Notes under the pieces: model-generated | Database searches by the model: none | Told to the model about the DNA's origin: nothing | Seen by the model: the letters and a program-made list of their open reading frames with translations, nothing else | Assembly (NCBI RefSeq): GCF_018531495.1 | Contig: NZ_JAHDTI010000016.1 | Coordinates: 62,001-126,000, forward strand | Source of the DNA: Nonomuraea sediminis | Lineage (GTDB): Bacteria > Actinomycetota > Actinomycetes > Streptosporangiales > Streptosporangiaceae | DNA: 64,000 bases | Direction of reading: 5' to 3' | Translations under genes and position numbers: made by a program | Part shown: in pieces, positions 33,138-41,639 of the stretch | Numbering within the stretch: position 1 is the first letter of the stretch | How the letters are laid out: each line of letters opens with the position of its first letter

Positions 33138-34207
33138 GGAGCTGCTTCTCCTGCGATAGGAAGGTCGTTGAGTACGGCGTAGCGGGCGGCGATGCGCTGC
33201 GCGGTGACGATGTCCTCCAGCCCGCCGTCCTTGCCGGTGAGCGGCGGCTTGCCCTCGTTCACGAAGGCGTGGAAGGCCACCAGCTGCGTCTCGAACGCCT
33301 CGGTGACGTCCCTGACCTCGGTACGGCTCTCGCCACCCGACACGATCGTGAGCGTGGTCGGCGCGTTGAGCAGGTACGGCGAGGGGAAGACGAGCTCCAG
33401 CGAGCCCTTGTCGTGGTGGATGGCCACGGTCTCCCGGTAGGCCGGGTAGTCCTCCAGGTAGTGCCAGCGGATCGAGAAGCGCCCGCTGATCGTCAGCGCG
33501 CCCGAGATCTCGATCGAGCCGGGCCCAGGCCCCCACGTGGCGACGTGCCCGATGTCCGCGGGAGACCCGGTGAAGCGGCGCAGCAGCGACAGGTCATGGC
33601 AGATCGACCCGAGGCTGACGCCGTACAGCGCGCGGACCGCGGGCGGCGCGGAAGCACCGAGCGCCTGGGAGACCAGCGCGTCCTCGGCGGCCCGCAGCGG
33701 CGCCACGTCCACGTCGCGGGCCTGGGCGAGGTTGGCGAAGGCCAGCTGCGACTCGCCGCTCGGGTGCAGCACGGTCACCTCGACCGTCCTGATCGCCCCC
33801 GGCCCGCCGAGCGCGGCCAGCTCCTGCTCCGCCCTGAGCACCGCGGGGTCGTACTGCTTCATGTAGCCGACCATCAGCCGCCCCTCGGGCAGCGCGGCCA
33901 CTTCCGCCCTGGTCAGCGCGAGCGGCTTCTCGCACAGCACGGCGTAGCCGGCCGCGAGGGCCTGCCGTACGGCCTCGCCGTGGGAGCCGGAGGCCAGCAT
34001 GACCACCGCGTCGAAGCCGCCGTCGGCGAGCATGTCGCCCAGCGACAGGTAGCGGCGGGCGACGCCGAGCCGGTCGCCGACGACGTCGGCCAGCGTGCGC
34101 GACAGGTCGCAGACGGCCGTCACCTCGAACAGGTCGCGGCGGCGCGACAGCAGGGGGACGTAGACGGCCTGTGTGACAGCGCCGCATCCGACCAGCGCCA
34201 GTTTCAT
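33134..34207 (-). CDS. Gfo/Idh/MocA oxidoreductase (possible inositol dehydrogenase)
   Basis: The 357-residue NAD(P)-dependent enzyme has a Rossmann start MKLALVGCGAVTQAVYVPLL, the family motif CEKPLALT and a beta-sheet C-terminal domain. Family members oxidise a ring hydroxyl of sugars or cyclitols. With IolE, IolD, IolB and IolC homologues around it, the obvious role is IolG-like oxidation of myo-inositol to scyllo-inosose. The sequence is not a textbook IolG, however, and oxidation of a glycoside at C3 is an alternative. It is coupled at both ends by 4-bp overlaps. Confidence 0.82.
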   Translation of the reverse strand: MKLALVGCGAVTQAVYVPLLSRRRDLFEVTAVCDLSRTLADVVGDRLGVARRYLSLGDMLADGGFDAVVMLASGSHGEAVRQALAAGYAVLCEKPLALTRAEVAALPEGRLMVGYMKQYDPAVLRAEQELAALGGPGAIRTVEVTVLHPSGESQLAFANLAQARDVDVAPLRAAEDALVSQALGASAPPAVRALYGVSLGSICHDLSLLRRFTGSPADIGHVATWGPGPGSIEISGALTISGRFSIRWHYLEDYPAYRETVAIHHDKGSLELVFPSPYLLNAPTTLTIVSGGESRTEVRDVTEAFETQLVAFHAFVNEGKPPLTGKDGGLEDIVTAQRIAARYAVLNDLPIAGEAAP

Positions 34208-35118
34208 AGCCCGCACTCCCTCAGCATCTCGCGGTTGGCGGCCTGATCGGCGATGTTCTGCTGAACAGTCCGGCGGCCCGGCAGGGTGTCCTGCTCGATG
34301 ATGACCCAGCCCTGGTAGCCGATCTCGTCGAGCGCACGCACCACGCCGGGCAGGTCGAGCTCGCCCTGGCCGAGCGGGGCGAAGCCGCCGCGGCCCATCA
34401 GCTCGCGCAGGTCGACGCCGTCGGCGAGGGCTTGGGCCAGGATGGCGCGGTCGCCGTCCTTGATGTGGACGTGGCCCACGCGGCCGGCCCAGTCGCGGAT
34501 GGCGGTCACCGGGTCGCCGCCGGCCAGCAGCAGGTGGCCGGTGTCCAGGCAGAGCTGCACGTCGGTCAGCTCGAGCAGCCGCTCCACGTCCTGCGGCGTC
34601 TCCACGTAGGTGCCCAGGTGGTGGTGGAAGACGGGCTCGAGGCCGCGCTCGCGGCAGCGGTCGGTCGCCTGCTGTACCCGCCGGGCGTAGGCGGGCCACT
34701 CCTGCGCGGTGAGGCCGGGCGTGCTGCCGCCGGGCCTGGCGAAGCGCGCGGGCGAGCCGGAGCAGGCCAGCGTCGGCCTGGGCGCGAAGTGCTCGGGCAC
34801 CTCGCCCTCCCAGTAGCCGGTGGCCGCGGCGAACACGTCGAGCGCGGCCTCCAGCCCGGGCAGCCCGTCGGCGAAAGCCTGCGCGTCGCTGTAGCGCAGG
34901 TCGACCCAGCCGCCGGCCAGCGGCAGTTCGGCGCGCTTGAGCCGGTCGACCAGCTCGGAGCCGGTGCCCAGATAGCCGATCGGGCCCGAGTCGATGCCCT
35001 CGTAACCGGCCGCGCTCAGCGCGTCGACCATCTCGTCGGCCGTCAGTGGCGGCGGCGCGTCGCTGAGCTCGAACACACCGAAGCTGACCGGGGCGTTGGC
35101 AACTTTCCTCATGCGCAT
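34204..35118 (-). CDS. IolE-like sugar isomerase/epimerase (inosose dehydratase-type TIM barrel)
   Basis: The 304-residue AP-endonuclease-2-fold TIM barrel closely follows the IolE pattern: NAPVSFGVFELSDAPP, AAGYEGIDSGPIGYLG, FHHHLGTYVETPQD, LCLDTGHLLLAGGDP and VGHVHIKDGD, the last three giving the metal-binding Glu/Asp/His set. IolE dehydrates scyllo-inosose to the trihydroxycyclohexane-dione consumed by IolD, which is encoded on the other strand. ATG 35118 has GAAGTGA upstream; ATG 35112 would overlap the preceding stop as ATGA. Confidence 0.85.
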   Translation of the reverse strand: MRMRKVANAPVSFGVFELSDAPPPLTADEMVDALSAAGYEGIDSGPIGYLGTGSELVDRLKRAELPLAGGWVDLRYSDAQAFADGLPGLEAALDVFAAATGYWEGEVPEHFAPRPTLACSGSPARFARPGGSTPGLTAQEWPAYARRVQQATDRCRERGLEPVFHHHLGTYVETPQDVERLLELTDVQLCLDTGHLLLAGGDPVTAIRDWAGRVGHVHIKDGDRAILAQALADGVDLRELMGRGGFAPLGQGELDLPGVVRALDEIGYQGWVIIEQDTLPGRRTVQQNIADQAANREMLRECGL

Positions 35119-36284
35119 ATCGCCATCACTTCGTTCTCGTAGGTTTCCAATCGGTGCGTTCCCGCCTCGGCGGGCACCCGGGCGCGGTCGCCGCGGATCA
35201 CCTGGCGGGCGCCGCCGGGTCGGACCAGGACCAGGCCGTCGGCGTCCAGCGCGAGCAGCTCGTCGCCCAGCCTGACCAGCAGCGGGTCTCCTGGACCCGC
35301 CGAGATCGCGGTACGGCCGGCGGCCACCGCCTCGAAGGCGAGGCTGGGGTCCTCGGCCAGCACCCAGGTGGTGGGCGAGCCGGGCGGGCCGTCGTCGCCG
35401 TGGCGGTGGAAGTCGCTGGCGCCGATCGGGATCACGTCGTCGCGCCAGGCCTGCGCCCAGGCCAGCGGGGCGCCCCAGCGGCGGTCCCACCAGCCGGAGT
35501 GCCACACCTCGGCGATCCGGGGCCGCTCGGTCAGCGGTTGCAGCCAGGCGCAGTCGCCGCCCAGCGGGTGGTTGATCGAGATCAGCCCGCCCTCCCGCGC
35601 GGCGTGCCGTACCCAGGAGTCGGCGGGCTCGCGGAAGTCGACCCAGCCGACGTCGCCGAAGACGTTGGCGTGGCCGCGGTCGGTGGTGACCTCCTGGCCG
35701 GGCAGCAGCGTGATGCCCCGGTCGATCTTGGCGAGCCAGGGGTGGTGACTGACCGTGTTGTGGTCGGTGACGGCGAGGAAGTCCAGGCCGCGGGACTTGG
35801 CCAGCTCGGCCAGTTCCTCGATGGTCAGCGACCCGTCGCTGTGCACGGTGTGGGAGTGAAAGTCCCCCGCGTACCACCGCATGCCGTCGATTTCCGGAAT
35901 TTCACGACGTGGCGGGCGCTCGCCGACCGGCGGCTCGGCGGCGACCGGCCGTTCGGGGACGTCGAAGGAGATGTCGAGCGTGTAGTCGAGCCCCTCGGGC
36001 GGGATCCTGTGCAGCCGCAGCCAGACCTGCCAGCCGCCCGGCTCGATGTCTCCCGGCAGGTAGCCGGGCGTGGCCCAGCCGGCGGTGATCGTGTACTCGT
36101 CGCGCGCGCCGCCCGACCAGCCGCGGAACCCGCCGGGCGAGCCGCACCCCAGGTCGAGCACCCCGCGCGAGCGGTCGTACCCCAGCCTGACGGTCACCGC
36201 CCCGGCCCCCGCGGGCACCTCGAACGGCACCTCCCGCAGGCCCAGCTCCAGCCGGTCCTCCAGCGACCAATGACCCCTGATCAC
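35109..36284 (-). CDS. CehA/McbA-type PHP-domain metallohydrolase
   Basis: The 391-residue protein has an N-terminal beta-rich domain (about 1-135) and a PHP domain with GDFHSHTVHSDGSL (141-153), AVTDHNT (171-177), GQEVTT, INHP and GASDFHRHG, which supply the metal ligands. CehA/McbA relatives hydrolyse esters and phosphoesters. In this operon a phosphodiesterase role, such as releasing an inositol or glycerol phosphate head group, is an inference. There is no signal peptide. The start is GTG 36284, overlapping the ABC ATPase stop by 4 bp. Confidence 0.85.
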   Translation of the reverse strand: MIRGHWSLEDRLELGLREVPFEVPAGAGAVTVRLGYDRSRGVLDLGCGSPGGFRGWSGGARDEYTITAGWATPGYLPGDIEPGGWQVWLRLHRIPPEGLDYTLDISFDVPERPVAAEPPVGERPPRREIPEIDGMRWYAGDFHSHTVHSDGSLTIEELAELAKSRGLDFLAVTDHNTVSHHPWLAKIDRGITLLPGQEVTTDRGHANVFGDVGWVDFREPADSWVRHAAREGGLISINHPLGGDCAWLQPLTERPRIAEVWHSGWWDRRWGAPLAWAQAWRDDVIPIGASDFHRHGDDGPPGSPTTWVLAEDPSLAFEAVAAGRTAISAGPGDPLLVRLGDELLALDADGLVLVRPGGARQVIRGDRARVPAEAGTHRLETYENEVMAICA

Positions 36285-37345
36285 ACCAGCTCTCCGTCTC
36301 GGTACACCAGCGCCCTGTCGGCCCTCGGTACGGCATGCCCCTCCGCGCCCACCTCGGGCTCGTCGCCCTCGGGGACCGTGGTCTGGACCGCGACGCCGTT
36401 GACCTCCAGCGTCACCAGGTGGGAGGCGCCCAGGTTCTCCACGATGGCGACCTTCCCGCCCAGCGAGCCGTCGACCGGCTCGGCGGAGTAGGCGTTGTAC
36501 TCGGGCCGCACGCCGTACACGATCTTCTCCCCGTCGGTGAGCAGGCCGCGCGCGGAGACCGGAACGGGCACCTTGCACCCGGCCACCTCCAGCGTGTCAC
36601 CCCGGACCACCGCGTCGAGCAGGTTCATCGGTGTCGAGCCGATGAATCCCGCGACGAAGGTGTTGGCGGGCCGCTGGAACACCTCGGCCGGGGTGCCGAT
36701 CTGCCGGATGTGCCCGGACTCCATGACCGCCATCCTGTCGGCCATCGCCAGCGCCTCGGCCTGGTCGTGGGTGACGAAGACGGTGGTGACGCCCAGCTCG
36801 CGCTGCAGCTTCTTCAGGAACGTGCGCGCCTCCAGGCGGAGCCGGGCGTCCAGGTTGGACAGCGGCTCGTCGAACAGGAACGCCTGCGCCTGGGTGGCCA
36901 TCACGCGGGCGAGCGCGACGCGCTGCTGCTGGCCGCCCGACAGTTGCCCGGGCCGGCGGTCCATCAGCTGCTCCAGGCCGAGCCTGGCACCGACCTCGCG
37001 CGCCTTGCCGTGCCGCGCGGCCTTGGCCATCTTCTTGATCCGCAGCGGGTAGGCGATGTTGTCCGTGACGTCCATGTGCGGGAACAGCGCGTAGTCCTGG
37101 AAGACCATGGCGATGTCGCGGGCGCCCGGCTGGAGGCCGGTGACGTCGCGGTCACCGATGACCACCGAGCCGCCGGTCGCGGTCTCCAGCCCGGCGATCG
37201 TGCGAAGCAGCGTGGTCTTGCCGCACCCGGACGGGCCGAGCAGGGCGAAGAACTCGGCGTCGGGGATGGCCAGGTCGAGCGCGTCGAGCGCGGTCACGCC
37301 CCCCGGGTAGACCTTGGTCAGGCCTCGCAGTTCGATTGCGGCCAT
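36281..37345 (-). CDS. Carbohydrate ABC importer ATPase (UgpC/MsmK type)
   Basis: The 354-residue ATPase has Walker A GPSGCGKTT, signature LSGGQQQRVALARVM, Walker B AFLFDEPLSNLD and a C-terminal TOBE/regulatory domain (FIGSTPMNLLDAVV; IVYGVRPEYNAYS). It carries its own ATPase within the operon rather than depending on a shared MsmK. Its start overlaps the permease stop by 1 bp. Confidence 0.92.
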   Translation of the reverse strand: MAAIELRGLTKVYPGGVTALDALDLAIPDAEFFALLGPSGCGKTTLLRTIAGLETATGGSVVIGDRDVTGLQPGARDIAMVFQDYALFPHMDVTDNIAYPLRIKKMAKAARHGKAREVGARLGLEQLMDRRPGQLSGGQQQRVALARVMATQAQAFLFDEPLSNLDARLRLEARTFLKKLQRELGVTTVFVTHDQAEALAMADRMAVMESGHIRQIGTPAEVFQRPANTFVAGFIGSTPMNLLDAVVRGDTLEVAGCKVPVPVSARGLLTDGEKIVYGVRPEYNAYSAEPVDGSLGGKVAIVENLGASHLVTLEVNGVAVQTTVPEGDEPEVGAEGHAVPRADRALVYRDGELV

Positions 37346-38208
37346 CAGCGCTTGATCCCTCCGTGGAAGCGGAAGCCGTACTTCTTGCTGACGAACAGGT
37401 ACATCAGGACCACGGGGATCGAGTAGAGCAGCCCGAACACCGACAGCAGCTTGAGGTTGGCCTGCCCGCCCTCGGTGTAGAGGGTGTACATGATCACCGC
37501 GGCGGGCTGCTTCTCCACGTCGCTCAGCAGCAGGTACGGCATGAGGAAGTTGCCCCACACGTTGGCGATGGCCCAGACCGCGATCGTGGCCAGGCCGGGC
37601 CGTACCAGCGGTACGACCACGTGCCGGACGATCTGCAGCGGCGAGGCGCCGAAGACCCTGGCGGACTCCTCGTAGGACTTGGGCGTGGAGTCCATGAAGT
37701 CCTTGAGCATGAAGATCGCCGCGGGCAGCAGGCCGCCGGTCAGGATGAGGATCAGCCCGAACTGCGAGTCGATCAGGTTGAGCTCCACGGCCAGCTGGAA
37801 CAGCGGCACCATGGCCGCGGTGCCGGTGATGATCGAGGAGAGCAGCAGCAGCGCGTAGAGCAGCGCGTCACGCCCGGGAAGCCGGACCCTGCTGAGCGCG
37901 TAGGCGGCCAGCGCCGCGAAGATCACCACGAGCAGGGCGGTGCCGACCGCCAGCACGAGCGAGTTCAGCAGCGAGGGCAGCGCGTAGGGGTGCTCGAAGA
38001 TCGCGGTGAAGTTGTCCAGCGTGAAGTGATGGGGCTGGGAGGTCGAGTCGGCGGTGTCTGGCGTGAAGCCGGGCACAGCGACCTGGTAGGTCGGGTCGGA
38101 GGTGAACGGGGCGGTGATCAGCCACAGCAGCGGGATCGTGAAGAAGGCCAGCAGCACGGCGATCAGCGTGTAGAACCCGATCCTCCCGACGACAAAGCGC
38201 GGGGTCAT
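37345..38208 (-). CDS. Carbohydrate ABC importer permease (MalG/UgpE type)
   Basis: The 287-residue permease has six TM helices. YEESARVFGASPLQIVRHVVVPLVRPGLATIA is the EAA loop that contacts the ATPase. MTPRFVVGRIGFYTLIAVLLAFFTIPLLWLITAPFTS is the CUT1-type N-terminus. It overlaps the MalF-like permease by 4 bp. Confidence 0.92.
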   Translation of the reverse strand: MTPRFVVGRIGFYTLIAVLLAFFTIPLLWLITAPFTSDPTYQVAVPGFTPDTADSTSQPHHFTLDNFTAIFEHPYALPSLLNSLVLAVGTALLVVIFAALAAYALSRVRLPGRDALLYALLLLSSIITGTAAMVPLFQLAVELNLIDSQFGLILILTGGLLPAAIFMLKDFMDSTPKSYEESARVFGASPLQIVRHVVVPLVRPGLATIAVWAIANVWGNFLMPYLLLSDVEKQPAAVIMYTLYTEGGQANLKLLSVFGLLYSIPVVLMYLFVSKKYGFRFHGGIKR

Positions 38209-39122
38209 TTCTTGCTCCGCAACAGCCGTAGGTAGAACACCGCCACCACGAGGTTGATCAGCAGGATGACGGTCGAGATCGCGGCGCCCACGCCCAGTTC
38301 GCCGCCCAGCAGCGCGACCTTGTACACGTGGACGGCCAGCACCTCGGACTTACCGTCCGGGCCTCCGGCGGTGAGCATGAACGGGGTGAAGTCGTTGAAC
38401 GTCCACAGGCTGATCAGCAGCAGGTTGGTCAGGATGTGCCCGCGGATGTGCGGGAAGACCACGTCCCGCAGCTGCTGCCAGCCTGAGGCCCCGGCCAGGC
38501 GGGCGCTCTCCAGGTGGGAGGGCGGCACGTTCCCCAGGGCCGCGCCGTACAGCATCATCGAGAAGGCGGTGCCGCGCCAGGTGTTGAAGACGACGATCGA
38601 CAGCATCGGGTGGTCCAGCAGCCAGCCGAAGCCGGGGGTGTGCAGCAGCAGGTTGAGCGTGCCGCCGTCGCGGTCGAGCAGCGCCACCCACAGGAACGAC
38701 ACGACCGCGCTCGGCAGGATCCAGGCCAGGATGACCAGGCCCTCGACGATCCGCTTGAGCGGTCCCGTCCTGTCGCGCAGCAGCCAGGCGATCGTGAAGC
38801 CGAGCACGACCTGGCCGATGACGGCCGAGCCGAGCACGAACTGGACGGTCAGCCAGGTCGAGCTCCAGAAGGAGCCGTCGGCCAGGGCGTTGCCGAAGTT
38901 GTCGAGGCCGACCAGCTGGGGGTGCCTGGCCGCCAGGCCGGTGAGGCGGTAGTTGGTCAGCCCCAGGTAGATGACCCAGAGGGCGGGGAAGACCAGGAAG
39001 ATCGCGATGAGGACCAGCGCGGGCGCGACGAACGCGCCCGCGCGTAGCCGGCCGAGACCCGCCGCGTCGGAACTGTAGCGTCCCTTCGCGGGTGCCTCAG
39101 GAGGCGATGTTGCCAGCGCCAC
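38205..39122 (-). CDS. Carbohydrate ABC importer permease (MalF/UgpA type)
   Basis: The 305-residue CUT1 permease has a Ser/Pro-rich cytoplasmic leader (about 30 residues), six TM helices and an EAA loop LESARLAGASGWQQLRDVVFPHIRG. The GTG start at 39122 lies 26 bp inside the binding-protein gene; the N-terminal leader is typical of the family, so the overlap looks real. Confidence 0.9.
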   Translation of the reverse strand: MALATSPPEAPAKGRYSSDAAGLGRLRAGAFVAPALVLIAIFLVFPALWVIYLGLTNYRLTGLAARHPQLVGLDNFGNALADGSFWSSTWLTVQFVLGSAVIGQVVLGFTIAWLLRDRTGPLKRIVEGLVILAWILPSAVVSFLWVALLDRDGGTLNLLLHTPGFGWLLDHPMLSIVVFNTWRGTAFSMMLYGAALGNVPPSHLESARLAGASGWQQLRDVVFPHIRGHILTNLLLISLWTFNDFTPFMLTAGGPDGKSEVLAVHVYKVALLGGELGVGAAISTVILLINLVVAVFYLRLLRSKK

Positions 39123-40476
39123 CGACTAGTCCTTCGAGCTTCTGCTGGTAGTCGGCCGCCGCCTGGTCGGGCGTCTTGCCGCCGACGACCTCGGCCGTGG
39201 CCTCCTGGAGCGCCGCCGACACCTGCGGGTAGACCGCGACCGGCGGCCGGTAGGCCGTCAGGGGCAGCACCTTGTCCGAGATGAAGGACAGCAGCGGCTC
39301 GCCGGAGAGGATCTCCTTGTTGACGTCCGTGCGCGGGGTGATGCGCACGTTGCCGTTCTTGGTCTCCTCCTTCAGCGCGTCAGGGGAGAGCGTGAAGGCC
39401 GCCAGCTCGAAGGCCTCCTGCGGGTGCTTGCTGTTGGGGTTGACCGCGCGCAGCGCGCCGCCCGACATGCTGACGAAGTCCTGGCCGCGCAGGCCCTTGC
39501 CGGGCTCGATGGCCGGGATGAGGGCGTAGCCGACGGTCTGGTCGCGGTCGGCCATCTTGGCGACGCCGTCCTTGGGGTTGATGACGCCCCGCCAGAAGTA
39601 GTCGCCCTCCATCAGGATGCCGATCTTGCCCTCGGCGAACTCGGCGAAGGACTTGTCGCGGCCCTTGGCCTCCTGCTGGAGCTTGGGGTCGCCGAGGCCG
39701 CTGCCGCCGTAGATCTTCTGGTAGAGGCCGAGCGCGTCCTTGAGCGGCTGGGACGCGCCGGTCCACTTGCCGTCCTTCTGCACCTCGCCGCCCGCGCCCG
39801 CGAGCAGCGGCAGCACGCCCTGCATCGAGGTGGCCTCGCCCATGGCGGTGCCCGCGTTGATCTGGATCGGCGTCGGGATGCCCGCGGTCTTCAGCTTGGC
39901 GCCCGCGTCCAGGATCTCCTGCCAGCTCTTGGGCTGCCAGTCGGCCGGGAGCCCGGCCTTCTGGAAGAGCGTCTTGTTGAAGTACAGGAGGCGGCCGTCG
40001 GTGCCGATGGGCAGGGCGTACTTCTTGCCGTTGAAGGTGGCCAGGCCCTGGACCGACTCGGGGATCTGCTGCCAGCCGTCCCACTTGTCCGCGGCGGCGC
40101 CGACCAGGTCCGACAGCGGCTTGATGTAGCCCGCCTCGGCGAACTCGCCGGCCCAGATGCCGTCGATGTCGATCACGTCGGCGCCCTTGCCGGACTTGAG
40201 GTCCAGGGAGAGCTTGGTCTTGTACTGCTCGTCGTCGACACCGCTGGGGACGAACTTGACCTTGACGTCCTTCCCCTTGGCCTTCTCGGCCGCTTCGAAC
40301 TTGGGGATCACCCAGTTGGCCACGAAGTCCGCCGCCGCGGCGTTCTTGCCGCCCGCGATCGCGTTCTGCGCGATCGTGAGCTCTATCGTGTCACCGCTGC
40401 CGCCCGAGGAGCCGCCACATCCGGCGGCCGCCAGAGCGGCTACGCCGAGGACGGCGACCGTGTTTCGCAATCCCAT
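39097..40476 (-). CDS. Sugar-binding lipoprotein of a CUT1 ABC importer
   Basis: The 459-residue binding protein has a lipoprotein signal (MGLRNTVAVLGVAALAAAGCGG, Cys20) and family-1 solute-binding motifs (DVIDIDGIWAGEFAEAGYIKPL, FNGKKYALPIGTDGRLLYFNKTLF, EGKIGILMEGDYFW). It is the first gene of the minus-strand operon, so its operator at 40525-40536 would govern import and breakdown together. The ligand is not identifiable; a mannoside or inositol-containing sugar is inferred. Confidence 0.9.
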   Translation of the reverse strand: MGLRNTVAVLGVAALAAAGCGGSSGGSGDTIELTIAQNAIAGGKNAAAADFVANWVIPKFEAAEKAKGKDVKVKFVPSGVDDEQYKTKLSLDLKSGKGADVIDIDGIWAGEFAEAGYIKPLSDLVGAAADKWDGWQQIPESVQGLATFNGKKYALPIGTDGRLLYFNKTLFQKAGLPADWQPKSWQEILDAGAKLKTAGIPTPIQINAGTAMGEATSMQGVLPLLAGAGGEVQKDGKWTGASQPLKDALGLYQKIYGGSGLGDPKLQQEAKGRDKSFAEFAEGKIGILMEGDYFWRGVINPKDGVAKMADRDQTVGYALIPAIEPGKGLRGQDFVSMSGGALRAVNPNSKHPQEAFELAAFTLSPDALKEETKNGNVRITPRTDVNKEILSGEPLLSFISDKVLPLTAYRPPVAVYPQVSAALQEATAEVVGGKTPDQAAADYQQKLEGLVGGAGNIAS

Positions 40477-40524
40477 TCATAGCCTCCGACACGTCCTTGA
40501 GGGGGAGGAAGCCCGTGGGCCAAT

Positions 40525-40536
40525 ATGTCATGACAT
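40525..40536. promoter_or_regulatory. Palindromic operator before the ABC importer operon
   Basis: ATGTCATGACAT is a perfect 12-bp palindrome 49 bp upstream of the binding-protein start. Its core TGTCATGACA recurs before iolC. The length and form are like GntR or LacI half-turn sites. Confidence 0.6.
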
Positions 40537-40640
40537 TCATATGACGTAAAGACCGGGCCATATTTCAGGAGCATGTCCATACGTCCCAGGCGCCGCACCC
40601 GCCCGTTTCGCTACAAACAGTCACATAGGGGACATGAGTA

Positions 40641-40662
40641 TGTCATGACAATGTGTCATAGT
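40641..40662. promoter_or_regulatory. Second TGTCATGACA operator and iolC promoter
   Basis: TGTCATGACA (40641-40650) repeats the core of the site at 40525-40536; centre-to-centre distance is 115 bp, close to 11 helical turns. An extra half-site TGTCAT follows at 40654-40659, running into CATAGT (40657-40662), a plausible -10 for iolC. A bound repressor would cover the promoter and could loop to the other site. Confidence 0.55.
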
Positions 40663-40691
40663 GTGGTGGAAGCTCCGTCCCAGGAGGTGCG

Positions 40692-41639
40692 TTGTTCGAC
40701 CTGATCACGATCGGCCGCTCCGGCGTCGACATCTACCCGTTGCAGACCGGCGTGGGCCTGCCCCGCGTCGAGACGTTCGGCAAATTCCTCGGTGGCAGCC
40801 CGACCAACGTGGCGGTCGCCGCGGCCCGGCACGGGCTGCGCTCCGCTGTGATCACCGCCACGGGAGCGGATCCCTTCGGTGAGTTCGTACGGCAGGCCCT
40901 GCGCGGATACGGCGTGGACGATCGCTACGTGGGCACCGTGCACGGCCCGCCCACGCCGGTCACGTTCTGCGAGATCTTCCCGCCCGACGACTTCCCGCTG
41001 TACTTCTACCGCGGCGAGCATCCACCGGACCTGCAGGTCAGCCCGGATAGCCTGGACCTGGAGTCCATCGCAGGGGCCGGGGTGTTCTGGTTCACCGGCA
41101 CAGGGCTGAGCCAGGAGCCCAGCCTGGCGGCGCACCACGCCGCGCTGGAGGCCCGCACCTCCGGGTGGACGGTGTTCGACCTGGACTACCGCCCGATGCT
41201 GTGGGACTCCCCCGGCAGGGCGCCCGAGGTCTACCGCTCGGTGCTGCGGCACGCCGACGTGGCGGTGGGCAACCTGGAGGAGGTCGAGGTGGTCACCGGC
41301 ACCCGCGACCCGGAGGCGGCCGCGCAGGCGCTGCTCGATGCCGGGATGAAGGTCGCGATCGTCAAGATGGGACCGCGCGGCGTGCTCGCGCGCAGCGCGG
41401 ACGAGCGCGCGCTGGTCGAACCCGTCGAGGTCGAGGTCGTCAACGGCCTGGGCGCGGGCGACGCCTTCGGCGGCGCGGTCAGCCTGGGGCTGATGCGCGG
41501 CTGGCCGCTCGAGCGCACGGTGCGCTTCGCCAACGCCGCCGGCGCCTTTGTCGCCGGGCAGCTGGCCTGCTCGGATGCCATGCCCACCACCGACGAGGTG
41601 CTCACCCTCCTCAAGACCGCCGGAGCGGATGTTGACTGA
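40692..41639 (+). CDS. iolC: 5-dehydro-2-deoxygluconokinase IolC
   Basis: The 315-residue PfkB kinase has FDLITIGRSGVDIYPLQTGVGL at its start, very close to IolC proteins. GGSPTNVAVAAARHG binds the sugar, and NGLGAGDAFGGAVSLGL carries catalytic Asp257. It phosphorylates 2-deoxy-5-keto-gluconate in myo-inositol catabolism. The TTG start is supported by AGGAGGT (40682-40688) four bases upstream and by the family N-terminus; no in-frame ATG or GTG is available. It is the first gene of the iol operon. Confidence 0.92.
   Translation: MFDLITIGRSGVDIYPLQTGVGLPRVETFGKFLGGSPTNVAVAAARHGLRSAVITATGADPFGEFVRQALRGYGVDDRYVGTVHGPPTPVTFCEIFPPDDFPLYFYRGEHPPDLQVSPDSLDLESIAGAGVFWFTGTGLSQEPSLAAHHAALEARTSGWTVFDLDYRPMLWDSPGRAPEVYRSVLRHADVAVGNLEEVEVVTGTRDPEAAAQALLDAGMKVAIVKMGPRGVLARSADERALVEPVEVEVVNGLGAGDAFGGAVSLGLMRGWPLERTVRFANAAGAFVAGQLACSDAMPTTDEVLTLLKTAGADVD

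Noticed and set aside
30462..40476. Classical maltose/mannitol utilisation operon
   Set aside because: The importer is CUT1-type, but GH38, the PHP hydrolase, IolE-like and Gfo/Idh genes do not fit maltose or mannitol use, and no GH13 or polyol dehydrogenase is present.
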